64,000 bases of DNA, from NCBI GenBank assembly GCA_012845835.1, contig JABAKD010000014.1, positions 434,001 through 498,000 of the forward strand, given 5' to 3'. The DNA is from Undaria pinnatifida (lineage: Eukaryota; Sar; Phaeophyceae; Laminariales; Alariaceae). This document shows positions 13,801 to 25,800 of this stretch, piece by piece. Position numbers and translations under genes: made by a program. The notes beneath the pieces are model-generated. The model did no database searches, was not told the DNA's origin, and was given only the letters and a program-made list of their open reading frames with translations. Position 1 is the first letter of the stretch. Each line of letters opens with the position of its first letter.

Positions 13801-16800
13801 TTACCGCATATGACATCAGTGTATAACACCCCCCCTGGGATGAAATGCCCAGCGGGTTTCCTGCAAAACCAGCGCGGCACGAATAACAACGGTGTCGGCT
13901 TTGGGAGGATGTCGTCCAGATCTTTCCATGGACGTGTCGCTAGGCGTTTAGACTCTACCGGTCGTCGAGAAATCGGCATACGAAACTCGTCGGAGGGGGT
14001 GTGCTATACACCGTCACATACGGTAGCCACGCCGCGCCAATCAACAAACACCTAGCGTCATTTTTTCAGAGAGGTACGGCGTCTCTCGTGCGGGCGGCTC
14101 AAGCGCGGTAGCGAAAAATGGGGTAGATATCCTAACACCGTCGTAACATCCCCCCTGCTATTCACTAATAGGACACCGTGCCCTTGGTCCGTAGGTTTCG
14201 ATAGGTAAGAAGAGCTTGGCCTTCGGGCTAGGGTTGTTGGGTTGGGTTGGACGTCGTGTTGAACTTTAGGGTAGTCTGCATGAATGCGCGCACGTGTTGG
14301 TGACCTCCCTCGCTCTGACGGCGACCCACCGCGTAGGTAAGGCAATCCAGGGCAAGAAAAACGCGAGGCTAACAAGATGTTGATTATGTAGATATACCAA
14401 AGGCCTATGACACAGTACAGCAGTAGTGTGATAGTATAACCGTAGGGGGTCCTCAGTAAGGGGGTGGTGTGGTATACACTAGGGCTATAGAGAGCAATAC
14501 CACCGCCTTATAGGGGAAAGTCGCACTATTGATCTTATTCATTCCAGGTTATGAGTACTTTATAGAGCAGTTCCCCAGCCGCGCCAAGCGATTTTGGCAA
14601 CCTTATATCGGGATGCCACCTTGCTCAGACCGCCTTATTGCGAAACCCCTACTGCTGTACGCAGAAACAGGTTGTGGAAAAAAAAAGCGGGAACACGTGA
14701 TCAGAGGACAGGTGCGAAACACCCGAAGGACTAGAAAAACAATCTGCGAAGGCACTACCTTGTAGACTACACCAGAAAATGAGGAGAGACAGCGAACGTA
14801 AAAAAAGTGCGTGGTCGTCGTATGGGTTAGGGCTAGGGTAACTTTCAAATGGAAGTGGGGAGAAGGTGAAATACCGATCGTAGACCAGCATGCATACCTT
14901 GGCGTAGTTATCTCAAAATGCTGCTCTTGGGATGCACAAGTAGCAAGAGTAACAAGGAAGGGTAAAGCACACGTAGGCAAGATAGATTCGATCCTAACAG
15001 ACTCTAAGCTTGACACTACGATTCATATATGTATTTTGATTGATGTGATTGTACGAAAGCCAGAATATGCAGGAGAAGTATGGTAAGGGAGCATGAAGGT
15101 CGTAAAACACCTGGAAAACAGCACAGATGCCAGCAGCCAAGAGCGTACTAGGGTGCCCAAATACGATGAGTAATATAGTACTAAGAGCATTACTGGGAAT
15201 GTACCCACTTAGAATAAACAGAGACGTAAGAAAGTTGGAATGGTATAAAGTAAGGATCCTGCCAATAAAGAGGTTGCCAGCAATAGCTGCCAGGGATGTC
15301 AAAGGGCGAGCTGGAACAAGGCGGTATAGCATAGTCGAGAAAGCCTAGGAGGAAATCAAGAAGAGAGGCAACTTTGGGGGGATACAAGACAGAAGCAAAA
15401 TGAACGTTAGAAGCAAGGGAAAGGCTAGCGCTGAGAAAGAAGGTGAATGAGGGTGATGCAAAACTTTTAGATGTTGTAAGTGGGGTTATTATAAGAGATA
15501 GGAATGAAAACGTATTTCGCACGGTCCACTGGACTACGCGAAAGCGCCGAAACTGCGTTTTCGTGTAGGGGACCTGGACCTGCGATCACGGCTACGATAT
15601 CCCTATTTTCAGTATACTATCGTACTATCATACTCGAACGAGTGACACTTTCTCTTTCTTTTTTTCACACATTTCTACTTTACAGCTTCCGGACAAGCCG
15701 TGGTCACAGGTGTCGTCCCTTCTCCCCCCCGGTTCTTGCCTTCAATTTTTATCGCGCATAGGGTTCAGCAAGCAATCCCACTGCTCGTCAATTTTTCATC
15801 GAGTATTGCTAACTCACGCTCTCGCGCTTTCCACATGTCACTTTGTGCACGAGAAAAAGTCCCTACGAATTCATACGAGAATGCACTCGGGGGACTCGAA
15901 CTCACGAAGCTGACCTATACCATGCTCGAGGATAACCTGATATGCCACCGGGGCGACCGGTTCGTACCTCGCTGACAACAAAAGCGTTAGGCCATTTGTT
16001 TGGCGAAGCGCAGCACGAACGCCTAAGATCCCAAGGAACGGGGGGGTCACTCGCGCGAGTGACCCGTAGACACTGCAAAAAGAGGTCCGACACAACAACA
16101 TAACCCCCCCACCCCCCACCGTAGCTTTGATCCTGCCACCAACAAGAATGGGGTGTAATGGTACCAGCAGTCTGGTGCAGAAGGAAGAAGGTGCACAGAG
16201 CTGCCCATGTGACAAAGCAGACGGAAGCAGCACCCATATAGTGGTAGAACGTGAAGTGTACAAGGAGGAACGGAATGTCTCAAGAGGAGAAGGCGAGGAA
16301 AATAGACGGATGTGGCTTGGAGAAGCTTGGTGCATTAGATGGTGGCGATAAAACGATCGCTATCCTATCTGGGATAGATGGTGGCCACAGGCGGTCAAAC
16401 TGGAAGGAGATAGGTTGAGTATAACGTTTACGTGACACATGGAAGGATCGTACTGAGCGCTCAAAATGTTGGAGATGTCTCTGTTAGGAGTGCAAACGGT
16501 GTTCCCGTCTCGAAAGGGCTGCGTGGTTAATGGTCAAATTTGACGAAGGCGAGCAATAATTGAGTACCCCCCCCCCCTTCTTCCACACGATGATTTCACC
16601 CCCGACGATGACACGCCCTCCCCCCCTCCCCTATGATACGTCCACGGCCATGCATGAAATGAGTACCCGCCCCCCCCCCCCCCCCTCCCCATTACCCTGG
16701 TGTTGAAAACCCGTGTTTCAGAATAATGTCGCTGACGCTGGGAGGGGAGAACTCAAAAGTTTTTCGCGGACTGAAGCTGGTGAAGGTGCTAAGAATGGTG

Positions 16801-19800
16801 CGGTTGCTGAGGCTGTTCCGAGTTTTCAAGATAGCGAGGTTTCAGGTCATCGCGGAGGAGTTCATAGAGGTGAACACAACAACGTGAACACAACAACAAC
16901 AACAACAAAACGCATGTCTGCCTGTCTGTTACTAATAGATCTGATACGAAGTAGGCGTTTTATGGGGGGAGGGGAGGCGTTGTCATCAACCTTCTTATTC
17001 CTGTCAAATGCTACGGTAGAGGCGCACCCGTTTTTTTGCCCGGGCTCTTAACCTGAAGTGCGCCCAAAAAACTGATTTTGATAGAAATGAAAGCGCAACC
17101 TGTTAGCTATGTATGGCTATCCACTAGACCGCGAAGTCGCGTGACTTATAGCTCTACCCGCTAAGCTACTTAGTCACGTGACTTGGTGGTTTAGTAGATA
17201 GCGCTTTTGAAACTAACACAACCTGATGAACGAACAAGCTTGCAATGATGTGTTATCGACCCTAAATTCGTCGAACTCACAGATGACGATGTTAGAATAA
17301 TGTTATCAAATCCCATAGCCTAGGTATATATATTTATATTTTAGACGCGCGAAACGATACTCTTAACATTCCTCCGATTTTGGGGTTATAACCCCTTTAG
17401 AGCCCAAATCCCTTCCCTATACTAATTCAAAGCAATTCGTCCCCCAAAACGGGTTTCCATTCGTGAAGGCGTTAAGCAACCACCCTCAGAAGGTAAAAAT
17501 GAAATAGCCGTAAAGTGCTATCATACCGCTTGCTACCGCAGCACGCGTCTGCTACGTTTTGTTTTGCTCGACGTATAGGGGTGCAAAAAGAAAAAAGTGT
17601 TGTCTGCCTGTCTTGTTTAGGTTTTGCCAGCTGTGTGCGTGATACTTCCACCGCGCCGCGTGCGATGCTCTATGCTTGAGGCTTGTGCTAAATGAAAGTC
17701 TTTAACCATTTTACTCCTACTCAATATGCCCCACATTAATTCCAAGTACAATGAGTGCAGGTCTACAAGGGCTACATCAGCAAGCGGGCAAGCATGCCTT
17801 CTGGCTCTGCCCCGAAAAGGCTCCTCTATCTTACGCGAAACCACAAAACCATGCTGGTGGCGTTTCCGTCGAAATATCCCCCCCCCCTCCCGACCCATAT
17901 GAATATCGCGCTCTTCCGCGTCATGAAGCTGGTCCTCGCACTAACCCCCGCTCGGCCACATTTTTGGCCGATTCTTAAGCTTGGTGAGCCGTTTCGTTTT
18001 GCATCCGCCACAAAAAAAGCCTCCTTATTTTACGCAAACCCCGAAATCAGCTTAGCTTTTTTGTCGTACTGTATTAGCTACCCCCACATGAAATGGTAAT
18101 GGTCACACACACACACCCACTCACTGGTCAACTTCCTTTTCAGGGGCATGAAGCTCGTTTTAACACTAGCCCTCCTGGGTCACTTGTCCAGCTTCTTTTG
18201 GAGCTTCGTGGCTTTGTCGTTTTGCATTCGTCCTAAAAATGCTTCAGCATCTCACAAAAGCCACGAAACCACCCCGATGACCTGTTCGTGCTGTATTGAG
18301 CACCATCCTCCCTGAACCAGCTGAACAACGCTCTCTTCCGCGGCATGAAGCTGGTCCTAACACTAGCCGTCTCGATCACATTTTTGATCGCTTCTGGATC
18401 TTCGTAGGCCTTGTCGTTCTGAAAGCACCCCAAAAGGCCTCTTTACCCACTACGCAGCCACGAAAACGACCACCAAAACACGCTGACATATGACATCGTC
18501 GCACTGTATTATCCCCCTCGACTCGGACGAACAGCACAGCCTGCTTATCGAACAGAAACAAACAAAAACTACAAAAACACTTCCAGGTATATTTTAGATG
18601 CGTTTTCGTCGCACGATTCCCCCGGCCCCGAAAAATGCCCTCTCCCGCCCTCTTCCGCGGCATGAAGCTGGTCCAACACTAGCCCTCCTCGGTAATTCTT
18701 TTACTTCTTCTGGTCGTATTACACGCCCCTCCCTGACCCAGATACACCTCCAAAGGCCTAATTATACTATAAAAACAATAAAAACACGGTAAGCGTTTAC
18801 CGAACTATTTATATATCCCCACCCCCCACCCCCCCCCGATCCAAATGAATAACGCCCTCTTCCGCGGCATGAAGCTGGTCCCCACACTAGCCGTCCGGGG
18901 TCACTTGTTTATCTGCTTTTGGAACTTTGTGAGCCTTTACGTTCTCCCTCTGTCCCAAAACGGCCTCCTCATCCTACAAAAGCCGTGAAAACACGCTCGC
19001 GTTTCCGCCGTACTGTATCCCCTCCGGCCAGAATAAACCCCCAAAAGCTTCTTTATCCTACAAAAATCACAAAAACACACTATTTTACTAGCATTTTCGT
19101 CGTGTTTTGTGTATCTATCCCCCCTGACCCCAGAAGAACAACGCCCTTTTCCAGGGAATGAAGCTGGTCCTCGCACTAGCTCTCCCTGGTCACTTCTTCG
19201 GCTCCTTCGGGAGCATCGTCGGTCTTTCCGTTCTGCATCCTCCCTCTCAAAAGCCCCCGTATCTTGCAAAGCCCATGAAATCTAACCGGAAGTAACCGGA
19301 AGTTTTGCTTCGCTGTAAATGCTGTATGCACCCCTGCTGACCCCGGATGAACAACGCCTTTTTCCGGGGCATGAAGCTGGTCTTCACACTAGCCCTTCTG
19401 GACTGCATTTTTCGCTGCGTCTGGAGCTTCGTGAACCTTTTCATTCTGCATCCACCCCCCCCGAAAGCCCCCGTATCTTACGAAACCCACGAAGCCCTTC
19501 CGGAAGTTTTGCTTCGCTGTGCGGTATCCCCCCTGACCCCAGGAGAACAACGCCCTTTTTCAGGGCATGAAGCTGGTCCTCGCACTAGCTCTCTCTGATC
19601 ACTTCTTCGGCTCCTTCAGGAGTATCGTCGGTCTTTCCGTTCTGCATCCTCCCCCCCAAAAGCCCCCGTATCTTATAAAGCCCACGAAATCTCACCGGAA
19701 GTTTTGCTTCGCTATACTGTGTCTCCGCCTACCACAGTTGAATAATTCCCTCTTCCGTGGCATGAAGTTGGTCCTCACACAAGCCTTTCTGGGGGTATTG

Positions 19801-22800
19801 TTTTTTTTGTGAAGCTTGGTGAACCTTTTCATTCTGCTCCCGCCCCACAAAAACCACCGTATCTTACGAAACCCGCGAAATTTCACCGGAAGTTTTTCCT
19901 CGCTGTACTGCTGTATCCCCCCCGCCCCCAGTTGAACAATGCCCTCTTTCGCGGCATGAAATTGGTCCTCACCCTGGCTCTTCTGGGTCACTTCTTTGGC
20001 TGCTTCTGGAGCTTCGTGAGCCTGTTCGAGGAGTCTTCCGTCGATACCGACTCTGACTCTCCGTCTCGATGGTGGGAGAGCTTGGGATTGCAGGAGGACG
20101 ATTTGCCACGGCGGTACATCGCGTCGATTTACTGGGCGTTCACGACCATGACCACCGTTGGGTGAGTGGAGGAGCAATGCTGTCGGTCGCCCCGGTGGCG
20201 TATCAGGTTATCCTCGAGCCTGGTATAGGTCAGTTTCGTGAGTTCGAATCCCCCCGAGTGCATAGTCGTATAAATTCGTGGGGACTTTTTCTTGCTTGTG
20301 CACAAATTAACTTGCGGAAAGCGCAAGAGCGTGAGTTAGCAACACTCGATGAAAAATTGACGAGCAGTGGGATTGCTGAACCCTATGCGCGATAAAAATC
20401 GAAGGCAAGAACCGGGGGGGGGAAGGGACGACACTTGTGACCACGGCTTGTCCAGAAGCTGGAGAGTAGATGTGTGTAAAAAAAAAACAAAAAAAACTGT
20501 ACCTGCTATAATAAAAAGGTACCAGTTTGCGTCATGTTTATGGTATATATTTTCCCGAAAAAGGTATACCGGGGGGCGGGGGGCGGGCGAGGTTGTCGTT
20601 TTCCTTCATTACCGGCTCGAGCTCGCCATTGAGATGGTCGGAAAACTTGGGGTTGGAGGAGGACGATCTACCGCGGCGGTGCATCGCATCGAGACAACAG
20701 CTACGGTACCATAAGGGTCACATTTTGGGCCTCTTGCATCAGTGGGTCATGGTTACTCGCGCGAGTGATCCCCTGTTCCTTTGCGTTCCTAAGGCTTCGT
20801 GTTTTTTTAAGGGATATGACAACGACAAGGAATGGCTAGCGACGCCACGGCAACCAAACCGCCTGAAGAAATATTTACAATGAGATACAGAGTCACTCTG
20901 GCAAATGGCCCAAATCTGGATCTGAAAAAGAGCTGAAAAAGAGGGTACCTTCCCTGCCCTAGCCTCGGTCTCGACATAACGGGCGTTTACCAGCGCGAAC
21001 ACCGTTGGGTAAGCGAGGATTCCTATGTGTTCATATGTAACAGCAGCCGTGCGCCATTTTGTTGCGGTATTTATCCAGAAAATGGTGTGTCGGGATCGTT
21101 TGTGCCATTTTACGGTGCAGTGGAATATTTTACGGTGTACCTGGGGTGGTCGGAGAGCGTGGGAGTGGAGGCGGACGATTTACCGAGTCGGTGCATCGTG
21201 TCGGTTTACTGGGCTTTCGCTACCATGACTACCGCTGCTGGATGGGTAAGAGGTCATACTGCACCTGGTACTATGTACTCGGTAATAGTATTCAGTAGTG
21301 GTGTCCCTCTATAGTGCCGGTTGAGCAGTGCCGGTTTCCCGACATAGTGCCTATGAATTAGCTTGGCATAGATGGAAACAACCATTAGTGGAAGTATGCG
21401 GAGTAGTGCCGGTTGCCGATATATTGCCGGTATTTTCCTCTATAATGCACACACCAGCACTGTAGATGGACCACAAAGTGCTGCATATGCCATTTTTATG
21501 TTTTGGTATTTCGCAAGAAAAGGTATACCGGGGTTTGGAGTCTTCGTCCATTACCGGCTATGACTCGCCGTCTCGATGGTGAGAGAGCTTGGGGCTAGGG
21601 GAGGACGATTTACCGAGGCGTTACGCCGCGTTGATAAGCTGCGCGTTCACTACGATGACTATCGTTGGGTGACTGAGGAGTTATATCGTATTGCGAAAAA
21701 AGAAAAAATACACCTCAGCTGTGAGATCGACGAAGAAGGATTTTGATCAAAACTGATCTTTGCAAGCTGCGTGTGATACTTCGATCGCGCTGTATTTTTT
21801 AGCAGCATGTAAATATATTATGGTTTTTGGACAGAAAAAGGTATATCGGTGGCGTTTGGTGCCATTTTATGGAACAGTGGAATTCTTCACGGCATGTAGG
21901 AGATGGTGGGAGAGCTTGGGGTTGGAGGAGGACGACCTCCTTAGGCGGTACATCATGTCCATTTACTGAGGCGTTTACGATCATGATCACCTTTGGGTGA
22001 GCGAGGATCCATGGGAATGTATACGTTAGGTTAGGGTTATGTCATTTTCCAGTTGGCATCCGATTTAAGAGCCTCCCGGAACAGGCCAGCGTTACCGTTC
22101 TTATCTCCGTACCGCTCTTGTCTCCGATTCGGTATCATGCAGGTTTTCGTACAGGCGTCTTTATCATATGCCTGGTAGGCTTTACTATCGGCGTCACAAG
22201 GCGTGACAAGACGAGTTGACCGCTATTAAGTCTGTTTTCTCTTTGTCGTGGGAGCTCTTAACCGGGTATCGTACTGTGTTATTTTTTTTGTTTGAGCTTC
22301 CTTACAGGAGGGGCTCTGTACACCCCACCCCCCTGGCCAAAGAGGAAGGAGATGAGACGTGCAAAACGTTTTCATGTTATGTGTAAAAGAAGCATGTAGA
22401 GCGCCTAAATGATGGAGGTGTCTCTGTCAGGAGTAGGAACGGTGCTCCGTCCGTCTCGAAAGGGATGCGTGGTCAATGGTCGAATGACTAAGGCCAGCAA
22501 CCATTGAGTACGCCCCCCCCCCCCCCCCCCCCCCCTCGTTCAGGCCTAGAGATATCTTCCCAGTAGTGGGTATCGAGCGCGCCAACGCAATGATCATCAT
22601 GGTCACATGGTACTACCATATAACTAACACTACATTGTTAGTCGTCCGACACTCTGCAAGCGTGACCTTCAACCCCCTCTCTTCTTCATTCACAATGAAT
22701 GTAAGCCTACGCCCCTCCCCTCTTCCTCCCCCCCCGCGCCTCTCCTTCATTCACAATGGGTGTAAGCCTAGTCCTTCCCCCTCCCCCCTGCCGCTTCATG

Positions 22801-25800
22801 CGACTCGCCGAACACCTCACGGCACGGCCCTTCGCGTTTGGTGCAGGCGACGTCTGTTTGGTCGGTGAAAACCCGACGTGTTTCCTCCCGGCATTATGGG
22901 GATGCGAGGGTCATACCACATACCATATGATCTTAAGAATACGGCTATGTCTGAAATGAGTACGCCCCCCCCTCCCTTCCCTTCTCCTTCATCAATAATT
23001 GATGTAAACCTACCCCCCCCCCCGCCTCCCCCGCTTCCACCCTGGCCTGCGTGCAGATACGGCGACATATTTCCCGTTGTAGACAACGAGCGCGTCTACG
23101 CCATGATCATCATGGTCATAGGGGCTACCGTGTTCGGGTACATTGTTGGCAGCGTCAGCGCATTGGCGAGCAACCCCAACGGAAGCCAGGCCCGGGAGAC
23201 AGTAAAAATACTGGCAGTTTCCAACTACCTGGGGGAGAAGAAGGTCCAGATCAAGCTCAGACAGGTTTGTGTGCCGTCAAAACATTTTTCTCCCTTCCCC
23301 CGCGCGCTGTGAGGCGGGCCGGGGGGGGGGGGGGGGGGAGGCCACCGGGGGGAGGAAGAGGGTCGCTTTTGTTTTCTTAGTCGTGAGTGTTTGCTTTCCA
23401 GTCCATCTGTTGATACAATGTCAGAATTTCTATCATTGGTTTCACTTCGGTTTGTTTGTTTGCTTGCTTGCTTGCCTGGTTGCTCGATTGTTTGATCGTC
23501 TTTGTCTGTCCGTTTTGTTTTTTGTGTGTGTGTGTGTTGGCGTGAAGAGCTGTCTTCACATCAAACCGCGTTCTTTTTACCCGATGATATCGGCAAAACC
23601 CAGTGTCTGTCGTGATTCTTCGTCCTAGCGAGGTACACATGCAGGATTTTTTTTTCAAGTATTGCTTTTTCCATCCATCTGACTATGTGCAGCATGAGCG
23701 TCAAAATCGATCACTCAAGTGCATTCTCACGAAGCAAAGGAAAACCGAGGGAAACCTATCACACACCGGACAGATCACCTATCCCCACTCGATGATGTAG
23801 ATATTTCAGGAAGATCTGTGTGGTGTAGCTAATGGTACCGGGTGGGAGCCGTACGATCTGCGTGATCTAGAAAACGTTTCCAGGGTAGGATCTGTCCTCC
23901 ACATACACAGATCCTGCTCAACATCTCATAGCGGCTACATACATATAGAATTTACTGTGGGTGATCTAGATCGCGATCTGTGTGAGGTGTGAAGGATTCT
24001 AACCGTGTTGATCTGTCTGTGTGTTCGTGTGCTTGTTTGATCGTTTTGCCAAGTTGGGTTAGGGTTAAGAAGCACGCCGAGTAGTTCTTGCAAGCAGAAT
24101 TACACGGTGGGGGCGCACCGCAAGTTTCTGAGCTCCCAACACAAGGAGCTAAACAAATTCACAAAAAAACATGACTTCGAAATCGAATCGCGCAATCCCA
24201 CCAACACATCTAAGCGCTGGTCCGAAAACAACCGTTGCACTCGGAAAAATACCGGACTAACTACCATGGTTCCTCGCTTTCACTTGAGGAGGTCAACCGG
24301 CCGGAAAACGTTGGGCCCAGACAGTTGAACCCCTGCTGTGGGATGACTCGGCACAATAGCACCACCACACTCTCCGTGTCTGTTCTTGGGTTTCCATCCT
24401 AGAGAGAGGCATGTTGAATTTTTATTGCTATCTTTTGTTGCCCTCTGCCGACAATACAGTGCAGATGTCGTCCCGATATTAATCGAAAATCGTTGTTGTT
24501 GGTCGTCTTCTGTGTGCGTTTGATTGTCTGTTTTTTTTTTTGTTTTCCGCGTTTTTTTGCGTTTTGTTTTAATTATCAATTGTAGGTGTTTGTCGTTTTA
24601 TGAGTCGTTCGTTTGCTTGTTGTTTGACGCCTGCAGGCGGTGAAGAAGCACGTGGAGTATTACTTGCAGCACAAAAGTCCGTTCCAAGAGGAAGACCTGC
24701 AGGCGCTCATGCCCCCCAGTCTCAGACAGGAGTCTGTTCTCCAGATCCACAAGGTACCGTGAAACGTGCTACAAAAGAGCTAGCACTTCATAAGCCCTAC
24801 TGTTTTTCTGACGAACAGGACCCCTCAATAGACTAACAGAATATCCCAAATTCGGTGAACTACCGTTTGCGTTTGTGTTATTATCGTTTCGTTGTACCAT
24901 GAAACGTGCTACAAAGGAGATAGCACTTCTTCAGCCATACTGTCTTTCTGACGAACAGGACCCCTCGATAGACTAACAGAATGCCCCTAAATTCGGGGAA
25001 CTACCGTTTGTGTTTTTTTCGTTACTATAATTTTGTTGCATAGACAATGGGACTGCCCATCGGATAGAGTGCTAACCAATTTCCTGAAGATCGCTTGTCT
25101 GGGCGTTAGATAGATGCGCGCAATGAAAGAGGTAGCTCGTTTTGGAGCCATCCCACGCTATAGGGGGTGCAGCAGATTCTAAGAAGTTTCTGGCCTCCCA
25201 ACACGAGGAGCTCACCACCTCGCCCGAAACATGACTTAGAGAGCATTCGCTCCCGCAATCCGACCAACACTTGTATGCGCTACGAACTACCGTAGTCCTA
25301 AACCAAAAATAAAACCGCAAAGGCGCCAGAGTAACCGGTAATCCCTCACCTTTAGGAGCTCAACCAATCAGAAGGTCGGAAATGTTTGGCCCTAAACAGT
25401 GCAACCCCTACAGTACTATAGAGGGATGACCCCGAGGAGAACCTGGGGCCCGAGTCCTACCACGCTAGAGGTGCAGCAGATTCTAAGAATTATCTGAGCT
25501 CCTAACACGAGGCAGAGCTAGGTCAATATCAACATCAACATCACCCGAAACAGGACTTCGAAGACATTCGCTCGCGCAGCCCGACCCACTTTTCTATGAT
25601 CTTGTCCCAAAAACAACCAATGTACTCGTGAAAACATTATCATACTAACCGGTAGTTTCTCGCGTTGGGAGCTCAACCCCTAAGGTGGGTAGACTCTCGC
25701 CCTGTAAGGCGGCAATATTTTTTTTGGTCAAAAATTCCTACCCCTATCCTAGCATGCGTCGTCTTTTATATAGTAGAACTCCTGCATTGAGGGCCCCTCA

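Larger units (their letters stand above)
13408..16721 (+). other. Intron (3.3 kb) with a LINE remnant and SINE copies
   Basis: Contains a poly-G run (13467-13484), a copy of the TTAA-ended MITE (about 13550-13630), decayed S2-S3 exon copies (13645-14345), a dispersed repeat (13780-13995), the LINE remnant (14376-15545), a repeat shared with 50690 (14437-14615), a family A SINE (15650-15962), a partial family B SINE (15985-16090), and C-tailed repeats (16470-16690). For 16100-16420 I see only a short open frame with no recognisable domain, perhaps another decayed element. Confidence 0.6.
20162..23056 (+). other. Intron (2.9 kb) splitting the selectivity filter
   Basis: Starts with the GTGAGT donor, with a family A SINE only 22 bp downstream (20184-20496). 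Then come four decayed pore-exon copies (20634-21998), one family B SINE (20735-20990), a partial copy of the filter/S6 exon start (22548-22612), and two C-tailed repeats (22420-22536, 22795-22990). Between 21300 and 21460 there are short TAGTGCCGGTTG-type repeats, also seen near 45970. 22020-22330 shows nothing recognisable. Confidence 0.65.

Noticed and set aside
16090-16440. Coding remnant in the S3-S4 intron
   Set aside because: Short frames on both strands without a recognisable motif; could be an old element but cannot be supported.
17757-17892. Extra channel exon beginning VYKGYISKRASMP
   Set aside because: The S4 and S5 exons already join in phase. The sequence flows into the first decayed S5 unit and resembles its intron-like part.
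20634-21998. Mutually exclusive alternative pore exons
   Set aside because: All four copies are broken: truncation, a phase-changing insertion at the filter, or TGA in place of Trp.
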